Positions 44,160-54,736 of a stretch of DNA of 64,000 nt are shown here, piece after piece; position 1 is the stretch's first letter; each line of letters starts with the position of its first letter. Where the stretch lies: positions 58,993 through 122,992 of the forward strand of contig JAPOUM010000021.1 of assembly GCA_026708645.1 (NCBI GenBank). The letters run 5' to 3'. This stretch comes from Acidimicrobiaceae bacterium. GTDB taxonomy: Bacteria > Actinomycetota > Acidimicrobiia > Acidimicrobiales > Aldehydirespiratoraceae. The translations under genes and the position numbers were made by a program. Below the pieces are notes generated by a model that saw only the letters and a list, made by a program, of their open reading frames with translations, searched no databases and was not told the origin of the DNA.

Positions 44160-44165
44160 AAAATA
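44160..44165 (-). promoter_or_regulatory. predicted -10 box of gpmA
   Basis: TATTTT on the reverse strand, 7 nt before the start codon. It matches the TANNNT-plus-7 pattern of other putative leaderless genes here. Confidence 0.5.
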
Positions 44166-44301
44166 TCCGCCCAGAGGCCGAGCGAGTCGGTCTATAACGC
44201 GGGCGTTCGGCGAGGCCGTGGCCCGAGCGGCCCGTGAGCGAAGCGACTTCGCAGCCGGCGGCTTGTGGTCGAACCGGCCTTATGCGGGTGCCGGACATAA
44301 A

Positions 44302-44322
44302 GTTGATATGATACGACTCAAG
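44302..44322. promoter_or_regulatory. HAIR-like operator for HspR
   Basis: Right arm ACTCAAG (44316-44322) is the exact HAIR half-site. Seven bases to its left stands an imperfect arm GTTGATA (44302-44308) in place of CTTGAGT. The 7-N-7 spacing matches the HAIR consensus. It lies about 135 bp before dnaK, and hspR is the fourth gene of that operon, so feedback repression is expected. Confidence 0.65.
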
Positions 44323-44455
44323 TTATGTTGCTTTTTGCACGGAGCTTAGCTACTATGGCTACACGAGGCCTGCGAGCCGGTCCGACGAACACGACCGGCT
44401 CGCAACCGACAATCGGCAACGAACAAGACAGGAAACCAAGAAGGGAGCCATCATC

Positions 44456-46291
44456 ATGGCCAAAGCAGTAGGCATCGACCTGGGAACCACCAACTCGGTG
44501 GTGAGCGTCCTCGAAGGCGGCGATCCGGTGGTGATCGCCAATGCTGAGGGATCGCGCACCACGCCGTCCGTCGTGGCTTTCGCCACCGACGGCGAAGTGC
44601 TCGTCGGCGAAGTCGCCAAGCGTCAAGCGATCACCAACCCCGACCGCACCATCCGCTCGGTCAAGCGGAGCATGGGCACATCCAAGAAGTTCGAGATCGA
44701 CGGCAAGGACTACGCCTCTCAGGAGATATCGGCGCGGGTGCTGATGAAGCTCAAGCGCGACGCAGAGGAGTATCTCGGCGACACGGTGACGCAGGCGGTA
44801 ATCACCGTGCCCGCCTATTTCGACGACGCCCAGCGCACCGCCACCAGCGAGGCCGGCAAGATCGCCGGGCTCGAAGTGCTGCGCATCATCAACGAGCCGA
44901 CCGCTGCGGCTCTCGCCTACGGGCTCGACAAGGAGTCCGCCGATCAGACCATCCTGGTGTTCGACCTCGGCGGCGGCACCTTCGACGTGTCGGTTCTGGA
45001 GCTCGGCGAAGGCGTGTTCGAGGTCAAGTCCACAGCCGGCGACACCAAGCTGGGCGGAGACGACTGGGACGAAGCCGTGATCGACTGGCTGGTGGCCTCG
45101 TTCAAAGGCGACCACGGAGTGGATCTGGCCGGTGACGCCATGGCCATGCAGCGCCTCAAGGAAGCCGCCGAGAAGGCCAAGATCGAGCTTTCCCAGACGC
45201 CTTCCTCGCAGATCAACCTGCCTTTCGTGACGGCCACCGACAAGGGGCCGCTGCACCTCGACTACAGCTTGACCCGAGCGAAGTTCCAGGAGCTGACGGC
45301 GCAGCTGCTCGACCGTTGCCGCGTCCCCTTCGAGCGGGCCATCTCCGACGCGGGCGTGGCCAAAGGCGAAATCGACCATGTGGTGCTGGTGGGCGGGTCC
45401 ACGCGCATGCCGGCGGTGGCGGAACTGGTGCAGAAGATGACCGGCCGCGAACCCAACAAGACCGTCAACCCCGATGAGGTGGTCGCCGTGGGCGCCGCCG
45501 TCCAGGCGGGCGTGCTCAAAGGCGAAGTCAAAGACGTGCTGCTGCTCGACGTGACCCCGCTGTCGTTGGGCATCGAGACCAAAGGCGGCGTGATGACCAC
45601 CCTGATCGAGCGCAACACCACCATCCCCACCCGCAAGAGCGAGACCTTCACGACCGCCGAGGACGGGCAGCCTTCGGTAGAGATCCACGTGCTGCAAGGC
45701 GAGCGCCAGATGGCCTCTTACAACAAGACCCTGGGCAAGTTCCAGCTGGTGGACCTGCCGCCCGCGCCGCGCGGGCTGCCTCAGATCGAGGTGACCTTCG
45801 ACATCGACGCCAACGGCATCGTGCATGTCAGCGCGCAGGACAAGGCCACCGGCAAAGAGCAGTCGATGACCATCACAGGCCAGTCGTCGCTGCCCGATGA
45901 CCTGATCGAGCAGATGGTGTCCGACGCCGAGGCCCATGCCGCCGAGGACGCCGAACGCCGCCAAGAGGCCGAGATCCGCAACAACGCGGACACGCTCGTC
46001 TACCAGACCGAGAAGCTTCTGGCCGAGCAGGCCGAGTCGATGCCCGACAGTGAGACCGAGTCGATCAAGTCGAAGCTGGAGGCGCTGCGCAGCGCCTTGG
46101 ACGACGAAGACTCAGAGGCGATCAAGTCGGCCACCGAAGAGCTGATGACCGCCAGCCAAGAGTTCGGCCAACGGCTCTACGAAACCGCTGCGGCGGCTGA
46201 CCGCAGTGCGGGCGCGAGCGACGCGGCCGCCGACTCCGACGACGATGTGATCGACGCCGAGATCGTCGACGACGACCGCAAGACCGCGTGA
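44456..46291 (+). CDS. dnaK: Hsp70 chaperone DnaK
   Basis: 611 residues. The ATPase domain shows [20 protein letters not shown] (start), [19 protein letters not shown] (phosphate 2) and [19 protein letters not shown]. The substrate domain follows, with [20 protein letters not shown], and the C-terminus ends in Asp/Ala-rich [12 protein letters not shown], the usual EEVD-like acidic tail of bacterial DnaK. An AGAAGGGAG site precedes the ATG. It folds and refolds proteins with DnaJ and GrpE, which are encoded directly after it. The last codons overlap grpE by GTGA. Confidence 0.98.
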   Translation: MAKAVGIDLGTTNSVVSVLEGGDPVVIANAEGSRTTPSVVAFATDGEVLVGEVAKRQAITNPDRTIRSVKRSMGTSKKFEIDGKDYASQEISARVLMKLKRDAEEYLGDTVTQAVITVPAYFDDAQRTATSEAGKIAGLEVLRIINEPTAAALAYGLDKESADQTILVFDLGGGTFDVSVLELGEGVFEVKSTAGDTKLGGDDWDEAVIDWLVASFKGDHGVDLAGDAMAMQRLKEAAEKAKIELSQTPSSQINLPFVTATDKGPLHLDYSLTRAKFQELTAQLLDRCRVPFERAISDAGVAKGEIDHVVLVGGSTRMPAVAELVQKMTGREPNKTVNPDEVVAVGAAVQAGVLKGEVKDVLLLDVTPLSLGIETKGGVMTTLIERNTTIPTRKSETFTTAEDGQPSVEIHVLQGERQMASYNKTLGKFQLVDLPPAPRGLPQIEVTFDIDANGIVHVSAQDKATGKEQSMTITGQSSLPDDLIEQMVSDAEAHAAEDAERRQEAEIRNNADTLVYQTEKLLAEQAESMPDSETESIKSKLEALRSALDDEDSEAIKSATEELMTASQEFGQRLYETAAAADRSAGASDAAADSDDDVIDAEIVDDDRKTA

Positions 46292-47175
46292 ACAGCGAGT
46301 CGGATCCGCAACGCAGCGCCGCCATGACTGAAGCCGTGCCTGGCAGCACCGGAGAGCCCGAAGTGACGGGCGAGCCGCCTGCCGTCGTCGAGCCCCTCGC
46401 GGGCGCCGAGCCCAAACTCGAGGTCGTGGCCGACGCGCCCGCAGACAGCCCCGCCGACTCCGAATTGGACGCTGACGGTGTAGCTGACGCCGCGGTTGAT
46501 GCAGCAGCCGTCGCCGCCGCCGCTGTGGCTGACGCGCTCGCCGACAGTCATGCCGATGCTGACGTCGACGCCGCCGCGGTTGCCGCTGGGTCGGACGAGT
46601 CCGCTGATGCAGCCGAATACGCCGAGCCGGTCGAATCCGTCGAATCTGTCGAATCCGCCGAGCGCACTGAGCCGCCCGAGACCCCTGAGGCCGGTGCCGG
46701 TGCGGCCCGGCCGGACGTGCCGGACGTGTCAGACGTGGCGGATGACGGCACTGGCGGCCTGTCCGCTGTCGTCGCTGAACGAGACGCCTATCTGGCGGAT
46801 CTTCAGCGAGTGACGGCTGAGTTCTCCAACTTCCGGCGACAGACGGTGAAGCGCAACACCGAACTGGTGGCGCAGGCCGCGGCGCGGCTGGCCAAAGAGA
46901 TGCTGGTCGTGCTCGACGCCTGCGAAGCCGCGGTCAGCCAGGGCGTGGACGGCATCGAACCGGTGCAGTCGCAGCTGCTCGGCGTGCTCGCCGCTGAGGG
47001 CCTCACGGTGCTGGGCCGAGTCGACGAAGTGTTCGATCCCGGCTTCCATGAGGCCGTGATGACTGAGCCTGCGACGGATGATGCTCAGGTGCCGTTTGTG
47101 GCTGAAGTGCTCCGTACCGGTTACGCCTGGAACGGCCGGGTGCTGCGACCGGCCATGGTGAAAGTGCGTGGCTGA
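46288..47175 (+). CDS. grpE: nucleotide exchange factor GrpE
   Basis: 295 residues, longer than usual because of an N-terminal 150-residue acidic, Ala/Asp/Glu-rich region with degenerate repeats ([32 protein letters not shown]). The GrpE domain starts about residue 155: [34 protein letters not shown], and the C-terminal beta domain with [14 protein letters not shown]. It releases ADP from DnaK. The start GTG at 46288 overlaps the dnaK stop (GTGA); an ATG at 46324 is an alternative. It lies 2 bp from dnaJ. Confidence 0.93.
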   Translation: MNSESDPQRSAAMTEAVPGSTGEPEVTGEPPAVVEPLAGAEPKLEVVADAPADSPADSELDADGVADAAVDAAAVAAAAVADALADSHADADVDAAAVAAGSDESADAAEYAEPVESVESVESAERTEPPETPEAGAGAARPDVPDVSDVADDGTGGLSAVVAERDAYLADLQRVTAEFSNFRRQTVKRNTELVAQAAARLAKEMLVVLDACEAAVSQGVDGIEPVQSQLLGVLAAEGLTVLGRVDEVFDPGFHEAVMTEPATDDAQVPFVAEVLRTGYAWNGRVLRPAMVKVRG

Positions 47176-47177
47176 TC

Positions 47178-48512
47178 ATGGAGCCCCAGAGGGACTGGTT
47201 CGACAAGGATTACTACAAGATCCTCGGAGTGCCCTCCGACGCTTCTGCCGCGGAGGTCACCAAGGCCTACCGCCGGCTGGCCAAAGAATTCCATCCCGAC
47301 TCGAATCAGGGTGACGCCGCCGCCGACGAGCGGTTCAAAGAGGTGGCGGCGGCGTACGACGTGGTCGGCGACGAAGCCAAACGCAAGTCCTACGACGAGG
47401 TGCGGCGGATGGGTCCCACCGCCGGCGTTTTCGGCGGCTCAGGACCGGTCGGAGGCTTCAAGTTCGAGCAGATGGGCGACATGGGCAACCTGTTCGGCGA
47501 CCTTCTAGGCCGTCGCCGCGCCGCCGCGGCCCAGCATGGCGACGACGTCGAGACCGAACTGAAACTCGATTTCGCCGATGCCGTGTCGGGGGCCACCGTG
47601 TCGCTGGCCGTCACGGGCGAAGCTCCCTGCGGCGACTGCAAAGGCAGCGGCGCTGCACCGCCGTCGGCGCCCCGCAGCTGCGACGCCTGCTCGGGCTCGG
47701 GGGTGAACGCCGAGAATCAGGGCCTGTTCTCTTTCAGCAGGCCCTGCCGCGCCTGCTCAGGCAGCGGCGCCGTCATCGACGATCCCTGCGATGCCTGCGA
47801 CGGACTGGGCGCGCAGCAGCGTCGTCGCACGGTCAAAGCCCGGATACCCGCAGGAGTCGGCGACGGTCAGCGAATCAAGCTCGCAGGCAGAGGGGCGCCC
47901 GGTCGCGGGCCCGGCGCCAAGCCCGGCGATCTTTACGTGCGAGTCCGTGTCAAACCGCATCGGCTCTTCGAGCGTTCCGGCAAGAACCTCACCTTGAGAG
48001 TGCCGGTCTCCTTCGATGAGGCCGTCCTCGGAGCGGAAGTGTCGGTTCCCACCTTGGACGGCTCGTCGGTGACCATTCGCATCCCGCCGGGCACCGCCAC
48101 AGGACGGCGCCTGCGCATCCCGGCGGCCGCGGGCGCTGCCGCCGCCGAGGCGGATCTGATCGTGGATGTGGAGGTGGTGATCCCGCAGGAGCTGTCAGAG
48201 GCTCAGCGTGCCGCTGTCGAGGCGTTCGCGGCTGCCCGCACCGTTGATCCAAGGGCCCATCTGCATCCGGTGCCGCGATCAGGAGCACCGCAGCATCCAC
48301 GCAAAGCCGACGCCGCCGACAACGCCGCCGCAGCCGCGGGCACGCAGCCCGACGGAAGCGACACCCGCTGCCAGAACCCAGACAGTGAAGCGCAGCAGGC
48401 CGGAGAGGCGAACCCAGCCGGAGAAGCGAACCCGGACAGAGAACAGAACCAGGACAGAGAACAGAACCAGGACAGAGAAGCAGAAGCAAAGGAGGACGCA
48501 GATGAGCGATGA
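47178..48512 (+). CDS. dnaJ: co-chaperone DnaJ
   Basis: 444 residues. The J domain is DYYKILGVPSDASAAEVTKA with the HPD motif in KEFHPDSNQGD. A Gly-rich linker leads to the zinc domain, with four CxxCxGxG-type motifs (CGDCKGSG, CDACSGSG, CRACSGSG, CDACDGLG). The C-terminal beta domains contain PAGVGDGQRIKLAGRGAPG and YVRVRVKPHRLFER. An unusual tail of about 80 residues carries short repeats (NPAGEANPDREQNQDREQN). It stimulates DnaK ATPase and presents substrates. Its 3' end overlaps hspR by 11 bp. Confidence 0.96.
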   Translation: MEPQRDWFDKDYYKILGVPSDASAAEVTKAYRRLAKEFHPDSNQGDAAADERFKEVAAAYDVVGDEAKRKSYDEVRRMGPTAGVFGGSGPVGGFKFEQMGDMGNLFGDLLGRRRAAAAQHGDDVETELKLDFADAVSGATVSLAVTGEAPCGDCKGSGAAPPSAPRSCDACSGSGVNAENQGLFSFSRPCRACSGSGAVIDDPCDACDGLGAQQRRRTVKARIPAGVGDGQRIKLAGRGAPGRGPGAKPGDLYVRVRVKPHRLFERSGKNLTLRVPVSFDEAVLGAEVSVPTLDGSSVTIRIPPGTATGRRLRIPAAAGAAAAEADLIVDVEVVIPQELSEAQRAAVEAFAAARTVDPRAHLHPVPRSGAPQHPRKADAADNAAAAAGTQPDGSDTRCQNPDSEAQQAGEANPAGEANPDREQNQDREQNQDREAEAKEDADER

Positions 48513-49023
48513 GCGTTTCTATCGGGCTGTCTACGTGATATCGGTGGCCGCAGAACTGGCCGGGCTGCATCCGCAGACGCTGCGCATCTATGAGCGCAGG
48601 GGCTTGGTCGCGCCGGCTCGAACCCCCGGCGGCAGCCGCCGTTACAGCGACGCCGATGTGGCGTTGCTGGAGCGCATCGCGGAGCTCACCGAAGAGGGTC
48701 TCAACCTGGCCGGCGTGCAGCGAGTCTTGGAGCTCGAGCGATCCGTCGCCGCGCTGCGAGCCGAGCTCGACGAGGTGCGCCGAGCCCAGCAGCGTCAAGC
48801 GGCCGAACTGCTGGCCCGCGGGTTCCGCGGTCGTGGCCGGCTGATGCCGGCTGCTGCGAGCGACGCTTCGGTGACGTTGTACCGCGCCACCCGCGGCCCG
48901 GCCTCTGTGATCGAGCCCGTCGACCCTGCCGAACCGCCCCGCCCGGAACCGCTCCGCCCACAATCGCCGAGCCCGCAACCGCCCCGCCCGGAACCGCCGA
49001 GCCCGCAAAGCGAGCGATCATGA
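48502..49023 (+). CDS. hspR: MerR-family heat-shock repressor HspR
   Basis: 173 residues, start ATG at 48502 with GGAGG ahead. The MerR HTH reads [20 protein letters not shown], then [20 protein letters not shown] and [21 protein letters not shown] coiled coil follows ([20 protein letters not shown]). A Pro/Glu-rich tail (about 35 residues, [18 protein letters not shown]) replaces the usual short end. HspR binds HAIR operators and represses the dnaK operon with DnaK as co-repressor. The HAIR-like site at 44302 is its probable target. The gene ends with the clpB ATGA overlap. Confidence 0.93.
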   Translation: MSDERFYRAVYVISVAAELAGLHPQTLRIYERRGLVAPARTPGGSRRYSDADVALLERIAELTEEGLNLAGVQRVLELERSVAALRAELDEVRRAQQRQAAELLARGFRGRGRLMPAAASDASVTLYRATRGPASVIEPVDPAEPPRPEPLRPQSPSPQPPRPEPPSPQSERS

Positions 49024-51536
49024 CTGTGGATCCCAACCGTTGGACACGCAAGACGACCGAGGCTTTCGCTGCCGCCACCGAGGCCGCCCGCGCGGCCTCT
49101 CATGCGGAGATCACCGCCGATCATCTGCTGACGGTTCTGCTGGGCCAGAGCGAAGGGCTTGTGGCGCCGATGCTGCATTCGGCGGGGGTCGATCACGCGG
49201 TCGTGGCCGAGCAGGCTCGCCAGCGGCTGGCCGCTTTGCCGCGCGCCTACGGATCAGAGGTCGGCGTCTCGCGTGAACTGCACGAAGTGCTCGGAGAAGC
49301 CGACGAGACGCGGGTCAGCCTGTCTGACGATTATTTGTCGACCGAGCATCTGATCCTGGCGCTCAGCGGACGCCTGGGAGTCGACCGCGAGCTGCTGTTG
49401 AAAGTGTTGCGCGACGTGCGAGGCAGCCACCGGGTGACCAGCCCCACGCCGGAAGACCAGTATCAGGCGCTGGAGCGCTACGGCTTGGATCTCACCGAAC
49501 AGGCGCGCCAGGGCAACCTCGACCCGGTGATCGGGCGCGACGAGGAGATCCGTCGTGTGGTGCGGGTGCTGGCCCGCCGCCGCAAGAACAACCCGGTGCT
49601 GATCGGCGAGCCCGGCGTGGGCAAGACGGCCATAGTCGAGGGCTTGGCTCAACGCATCGTCGACGGAGACGTGCCCGACAGCTTGGCCGGCAAACGGCTG
49701 GTGGTTCTGGATTTGGCTGCCATGGTGGCCGGCGCCAAATACCGCGGCGAGTTCGAGGAGCGTCTCCAAGCGGTGCTGAAAGAGATCGAAGAATCCGGTG
49801 GCGAGATCATCACCTTCCTGGACGAGCTGCACACCGTGGTCGGCGCAGGGGCCGCGGAGGGCGCCATGGACGCCGCCAACCTGCTCAAACCGATGCTGGC
49901 TCGCGGCACTTTGCGCATGGTCGGCGCCACCACCCTCGACGAATACCGCAAACACCTGGAAAGCGACGCCGCGCTGGAGCGCCGCTTCCAGCCCGTGCTG
50001 GTGGATCCGCCTTCGGTCGAGGCCACGGTGGCGATCCTGCGAGGTCTGCGAGAGCGCTATGAGGTGCATCACGGGGTGCGCGTCAAGGACTCGGCGCTGA
50101 TCGCCGCCGCCGAACTGTCGGACCGCTACATCACCGGCCGTTTCCTTCCCGACAAGGCCATCGACTTGATCGACGAGGCGGCCGGCGCTCTGCGCATCGA
50201 GATCGACTCGGTGCCCACCGAGATCGACGTGGTGCAGCGGCGGCTGCGCCAGCTGGAGATGGAACGCGTGGCTCTGTCCGACGAGAGTGAGAGTGACGCA
50301 ACCTCCGCGGAGCGCCTCGGCGATCTGGAACGAGAGATCGCCGACCTGTCCGAGCAGTCTGCCGCCCTGACCGTTCGCTGGCAGGCCGAAAAAGAGGCCA
50401 TCGCCGTGATCCGCTCGCTCAAGGGAGACCTCGAGACCCAGCGCTCGGAGCTGGAACGCGAACCCGACCTGGAGCGCGCCGCTGAGATCCGCTTCGGGAT
50501 CATTCCCGCCACCGAACGTCGCATCAATGAAGCCACGAGCCGTTTGGCAGAGCTGCAGCAGCACTCGTCGATGCTCACCGAGGAGGTCGACGCCGACCAC
50601 ATCGCGGCTGTGGTGAGCCGCTCGACGGGCGTGCCGGTGTCGCGGCTGATGGAGGGCGAGGCCTCCAAGCTGATCCGCTTGGAGGAGCATCTCCACGAGC
50701 GGGTCGTGGGCCAGGACGAGGCCGTGTCGGTGGTGGCCAACGCCATCCGGCGCAGTCGCGTGGGGCTCTCGGATCCGCACCGCCCGATCGGCAGTTTCTT
50801 GTTTCTGGGGCCCACCGGCGTCGGCAAGACCGAACTGGCCCGCTCGCTGGCGCAGTTCTTGTTCGACGACGAGCAGGCCATGGTGCGCATCGACATGTCG
50901 GAGTATCTGGAGAAGCACTCCGTCTCGCGTCTGATCGGGGCGCCGCCGGGGTATGTCGGCCACGACTCTGGAGGCCAGCTCACCGAGTCGGTGCGCCGCC
51001 GCCGCTACGCGGTGGTGCTGCTGGACGAAGTCGAGAAAGCGCATCCCGAAGTCTTCGGAGTGCTTTTGCAGCTGCTCGACGACGGACGGCTCACCGACGG
51101 CCAGGGCCGCACCGTCGATTTCAGCAATGTGGTGCTGATCATGACCTCCAACCTGCAAGGCGAGCCGGGCGACTTCTTCCGCCCGGAGTTCGTGAACCGC
51201 ATAGACGACATCGTTCGCTTCCATCCGCTGGCGCCCTCCGATCTCGTGTCGATCGTCGACATTCAGCTGCGCCTCCTCGGCGACCGGTTGCAGCAGCGGC
51301 GCCTAGGGCTCAAAGTCAGCGACGCCGCCAAAGCGTTCCTGGCTGAAAGCGGTTATGACCCCGCCTTCGGGGCGCGGCCCTTGAAGCGTTTGATACAGCG
51401 CAGCGTGGGCGATCCGCTGGCGGTGGCCCTGCTGGAAGGCGAATTCGGCGAAGACGACATGGTGGCGGTGGATCTCGACAATCCCGGGACCCCCGAGGCG
51501 GCGCTGGTAGTCGGCAACGGGCTCAGGCAGTCCTGA
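49020..51536 (+). CDS. clpB: ATP-dependent disaggregase ClpB
   Basis: 838 residues. An N-terminal repeat domain opens it ([20 protein letters not shown]). AAA+ domain 1 has P-loop [14 protein letters not shown] and Walker [16 protein letters not shown] middle coiled coil follows (residues about 400-530). AAA+ domain 2 has [20 protein letters not shown] and [20 protein letters not shown]. After [20 protein letters not shown] the segment between Walker B and the arginine finger is shorter than in E. coli ClpB, by roughly 25-30 residues, so the loop is trimmed. It cooperates with DnaK to dissolve aggregates. Confidence 0.95.
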   Translation: MTVDPNRWTRKTTEAFAAATEAARAASHAEITADHLLTVLLGQSEGLVAPMLHSAGVDHAVVAEQARQRLAALPRAYGSEVGVSRELHEVLGEADETRVSLSDDYLSTEHLILALSGRLGVDRELLLKVLRDVRGSHRVTSPTPEDQYQALERYGLDLTEQARQGNLDPVIGRDEEIRRVVRVLARRRKNNPVLIGEPGVGKTAIVEGLAQRIVDGDVPDSLAGKRLVVLDLAAMVAGAKYRGEFEERLQAVLKEIEESGGEIITFLDELHTVVGAGAAEGAMDAANLLKPMLARGTLRMVGATTLDEYRKHLESDAALERRFQPVLVDPPSVEATVAILRGLRERYEVHHGVRVKDSALIAAAELSDRYITGRFLPDKAIDLIDEAAGALRIEIDSVPTEIDVVQRRLRQLEMERVALSDESESDATSAERLGDLEREIADLSEQSAALTVRWQAEKEAIAVIRSLKGDLETQRSELEREPDLERAAEIRFGIIPATERRINEATSRLAELQQHSSMLTEEVDADHIAAVVSRSTGVPVSRLMEGEASKLIRLEEHLHERVVGQDEAVSVVANAIRRSRVGLSDPHRPIGSFLFLGPTGVGKTELARSLAQFLFDDEQAMVRIDMSEYLEKHSVSRLIGAPPGYVGHDSGGQLTESVRRRRYAVVLLDEVEKAHPEVFGVLLQLLDDGRLTDGQGRTVDFSNVVLIMTSNLQGEPGDFFRPEFVNRIDDIVRFHPLAPSDLVSIVDIQLRLLGDRLQQRRLGLKVSDAAKAFLAESGYDPAFGARPLKRLIQRSVGDPLAVALLEGEFGEDDMVAVDLDNPGTPEAALVVGNGLRQS

Positions 51537-51710
51537 ACCGCCGCTCCCGCCGGCAGAGCCCTGCGAGCCTCGCCGCCTTGCTTGCCTTGCCGCCTCGCAA
51601 CCGTCGCAGCCGCAACCGTCGCAGCAGGGCGCATCGGCGGCCGTTCGCGACCGGCCAACGCAGACGACCCTGCGGGCACAGTAGACTCGTCCGGTAACGC
51701 TCAGCAGTAA

Positions 51711-53006
<1,296 letters not shown>

Positions 53007-53196
53007 CCCCGGCCGCCAGGATTGTCGATCAGCAATTCGATCTGGCGCCCAGCAGTTCACTCACCCAACCATGCCAGCCCGAACGCCGAAGCGAGCCCGA
53101 CGGTCACCCAAAGCCGACCCGACGGATTCTCGCGCAGGAACCGTGCGATCCGCTCATCGAAACGCTCACCCCAGACATGCTATGTCCAATCGGTAG

Positions 53197-53988
53197 CTAT
53201 GAGGATGTTGATGCGGTCGTAAGAATCTGTTCGAATTCCTCCGGCTGCGACCAAATGGCAATGCGCGAGAACGGTTCGACTAATGCGAAGTCCTCATCGC
53301 GCCACACATTGGCGGTGTCGTCAAACAAGGAAACGAAGCTGGCATCAGTGTTCTTGAATGTCAGGTGACTGAGATCGGTACAAGCTGCAACTACGTGCTC
53401 GCAAAGCCGTCTAGCCCAAGCCTGACTGCCGGTGGTCAAGAGGAACACATGCGAAGTCTGTGACCGAGCGATGACTTCATAGTCCACTGTCCAGGCGCGC
53501 CCCGATCTTCCTTTTCGCCGTTCGTTCCTTGCAGATTCAAATTTGCGTTCTCGAAGCCACTGGTCCACTTCATCAGCCACCGACGTCACCGCCCGCGTGC
53601 GTAGTGTGAACCAAATGTCCGAAACGCGTACAGCCGCCTGACCGAGGCGATGAACAACATCACCAAGTTCGGAGGCGTCCGTGCATTGCAGTGTCAGTTG
53701 CCCACTCTTCAGTTCGACGCCGAGAGTGAGACAAACATCATCGATCATTCTAAGCTGGTTGCTTGTCAGCTGATCTCTGGGTGACTGCATCTGTAACCAG
53801 CCCAGCGATTCGCCATAGTCAGTAACGAGGTGCTTCCCGTCTCGCTCATCCACGAACAGATCTACTATGTCACCGTCGGGATACATGAATGGCGTACGCA
53901 CACGAACCGATCCCTGCGGTAACAATGCGCATTCAAACAGTTTCGAGAGGCAGGCACGAAGAGATTCGCACAGCTCGTCGGGTTGCAT
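53197..53988 (-). CDS. DUF1828/DUF1829-domain protein
   Basis: 263 residues, starting within the stop of the upstream gene (TGATG; an adjacent GTG at 53991 is an alternative). The N-terminal 90 residues show the DUF1828 pattern: RVRTPFMYPDGDIVDLFVDE, then GKHLVTDYGESLGWLQMQS. The C-terminal part fits DUF1829 (SHVFLLTTGSQAWARRLCEH, YEVIAR). These domains have no known activity but occur in mobile regions. It is the second gene of a coupled pair that lies between purA and a restriction-like methyltransferase gene, so an accessory or defence-related role is plausible but unproven. Confidence 0.7.
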   Translation of the reverse strand: MQPDELCESLRACLSKLFECALLPQGSVRVRTPFMYPDGDIVDLFVDERDGKHLVTDYGESLGWLQMQSPRDQLTSNQLRMIDDVCLTLGVELKSGQLTLQCTDASELGDVVHRLGQAAVRVSDIWFTLRTRAVTSVADEVDQWLRERKFESARNERRKGRSGRAWTVDYEVIARSQTSHVFLLTTGSQAWARRLCEHVVAACTDLSHLTFKNTDASFVSLFDDTANVWRDEDFALVEPFSRIAIWSQPEEFEQILTTASTSS

Positions 53989-54563
53989 CACAGCAGCGAG
54001 CCTTGAATAGATGGCTCGCTCAGCAAGCCGTGATGGTTGATCCTTGCCTCAACACAGAACTGTTGCCAGACCTCAAGAGGGCGGTCCCATGGAGCGGTGA
54101 TATCTTCAGGGACATATGCCCACTTGTCACGGTAATCAGCAGTCCATTTATGCTTGTGCTTGTCTCCGACACGCTCGCCGTCGGGATTACGGTGAGCGCT
54201 GCCTAAATCAAGGCCGTCGATGCGACCTGCGCCCCGATAGAGGAGAACATACGATAGCTTTCCGACCATCGGATTCAAGCGACCCACAACCTCCAGAGGA
54301 TACCCCTCATCAGAGAGCACTGGCTCCCGAAACATGCATGCTGGACGATGGTCGTCGAGTGCGCGCCAAACAAGGTCTCCCTCAATCCGCTTCGATGGAT
54401 CCTCAATAATCGAATCGCACTCTACCAGGGTGATCACCCTCCAATGGCCTCCTATGCTGCATAGCTCTATCGTCAGTAGCCGTTTCGCGACAGTGCCGAA
54501 GCATACTAACGACACCGCCCGCTCGTCGCCCTCGCGGCCGCCGCCACCCGCAAGCAAAGTCAT
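53988..54563 (-). CDS. DUF6978-like hypothetical protein
   Basis: 191 residues from ATG 54563; the frame stays open far upstream but that part is shadow. The folded core contains GHWRVITLVECDSIIED, DDHRPACMFREP, DLGSAHRNPDGERVGDKHKH and KWAYVPEDITAPWDRPLEVW, which I associate with the DUF6978 family. No catalytic motif can be named with confidence, though the HRNPDGERVGDKHKHKW stretch is rich in possible metal or phosphate ligands. It overlaps the DUF1828-type gene and is probably translated with it. An AATAAT box lies 7 nt before the ATG. It is divergent from the methyltransferase gene, with 173 bp between. Confidence 0.6.
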   Translation of the reverse strand: MTLLAGGGGREGDERAVSLVCFGTVAKRLLTIELCSIGGHWRVITLVECDSIIEDPSKRIEGDLVWRALDDHRPACMFREPVLSDEGYPLEVVGRLNPMVGKLSYVLLYRGAGRIDGLDLGSAHRNPDGERVGDKHKHKWTADYRDKWAYVPEDITAPWDRPLEVWQQFCVEARINHHGLLSEPSIQGSLL

Positions 54564-54736
54564 AGTAATAATTATTATTGATGCTGTTCGGTGTTTGAGT
54601 GTGTCCTTCAGGCTAAGGGGCTGAGCGAGTAGGAGAGCCAGGCAGTCGCTCGTTCGAGGTGCTCGACGGCAGGCTTCAGGTTCGCGGCGCCAGTGCTGAT
54701 GCGCGGGCAGGCTGACAGTGTGCGATACTAGTCTGC

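Noticed and set aside
44302..44322. CIRCE element for HrcA
   Set aside because: The arms and 7 bp spacing fit HAIR, and hspR rather than hrcA is in the operon.
53060..53180. Reverse-strand open frame (RIARFLRENPSGRLWVTVGL) between purA and the DUF1828 gene
   Set aside because: No start codon or ribosome site and only about 40 codons; at most a fragment of a lost gene.
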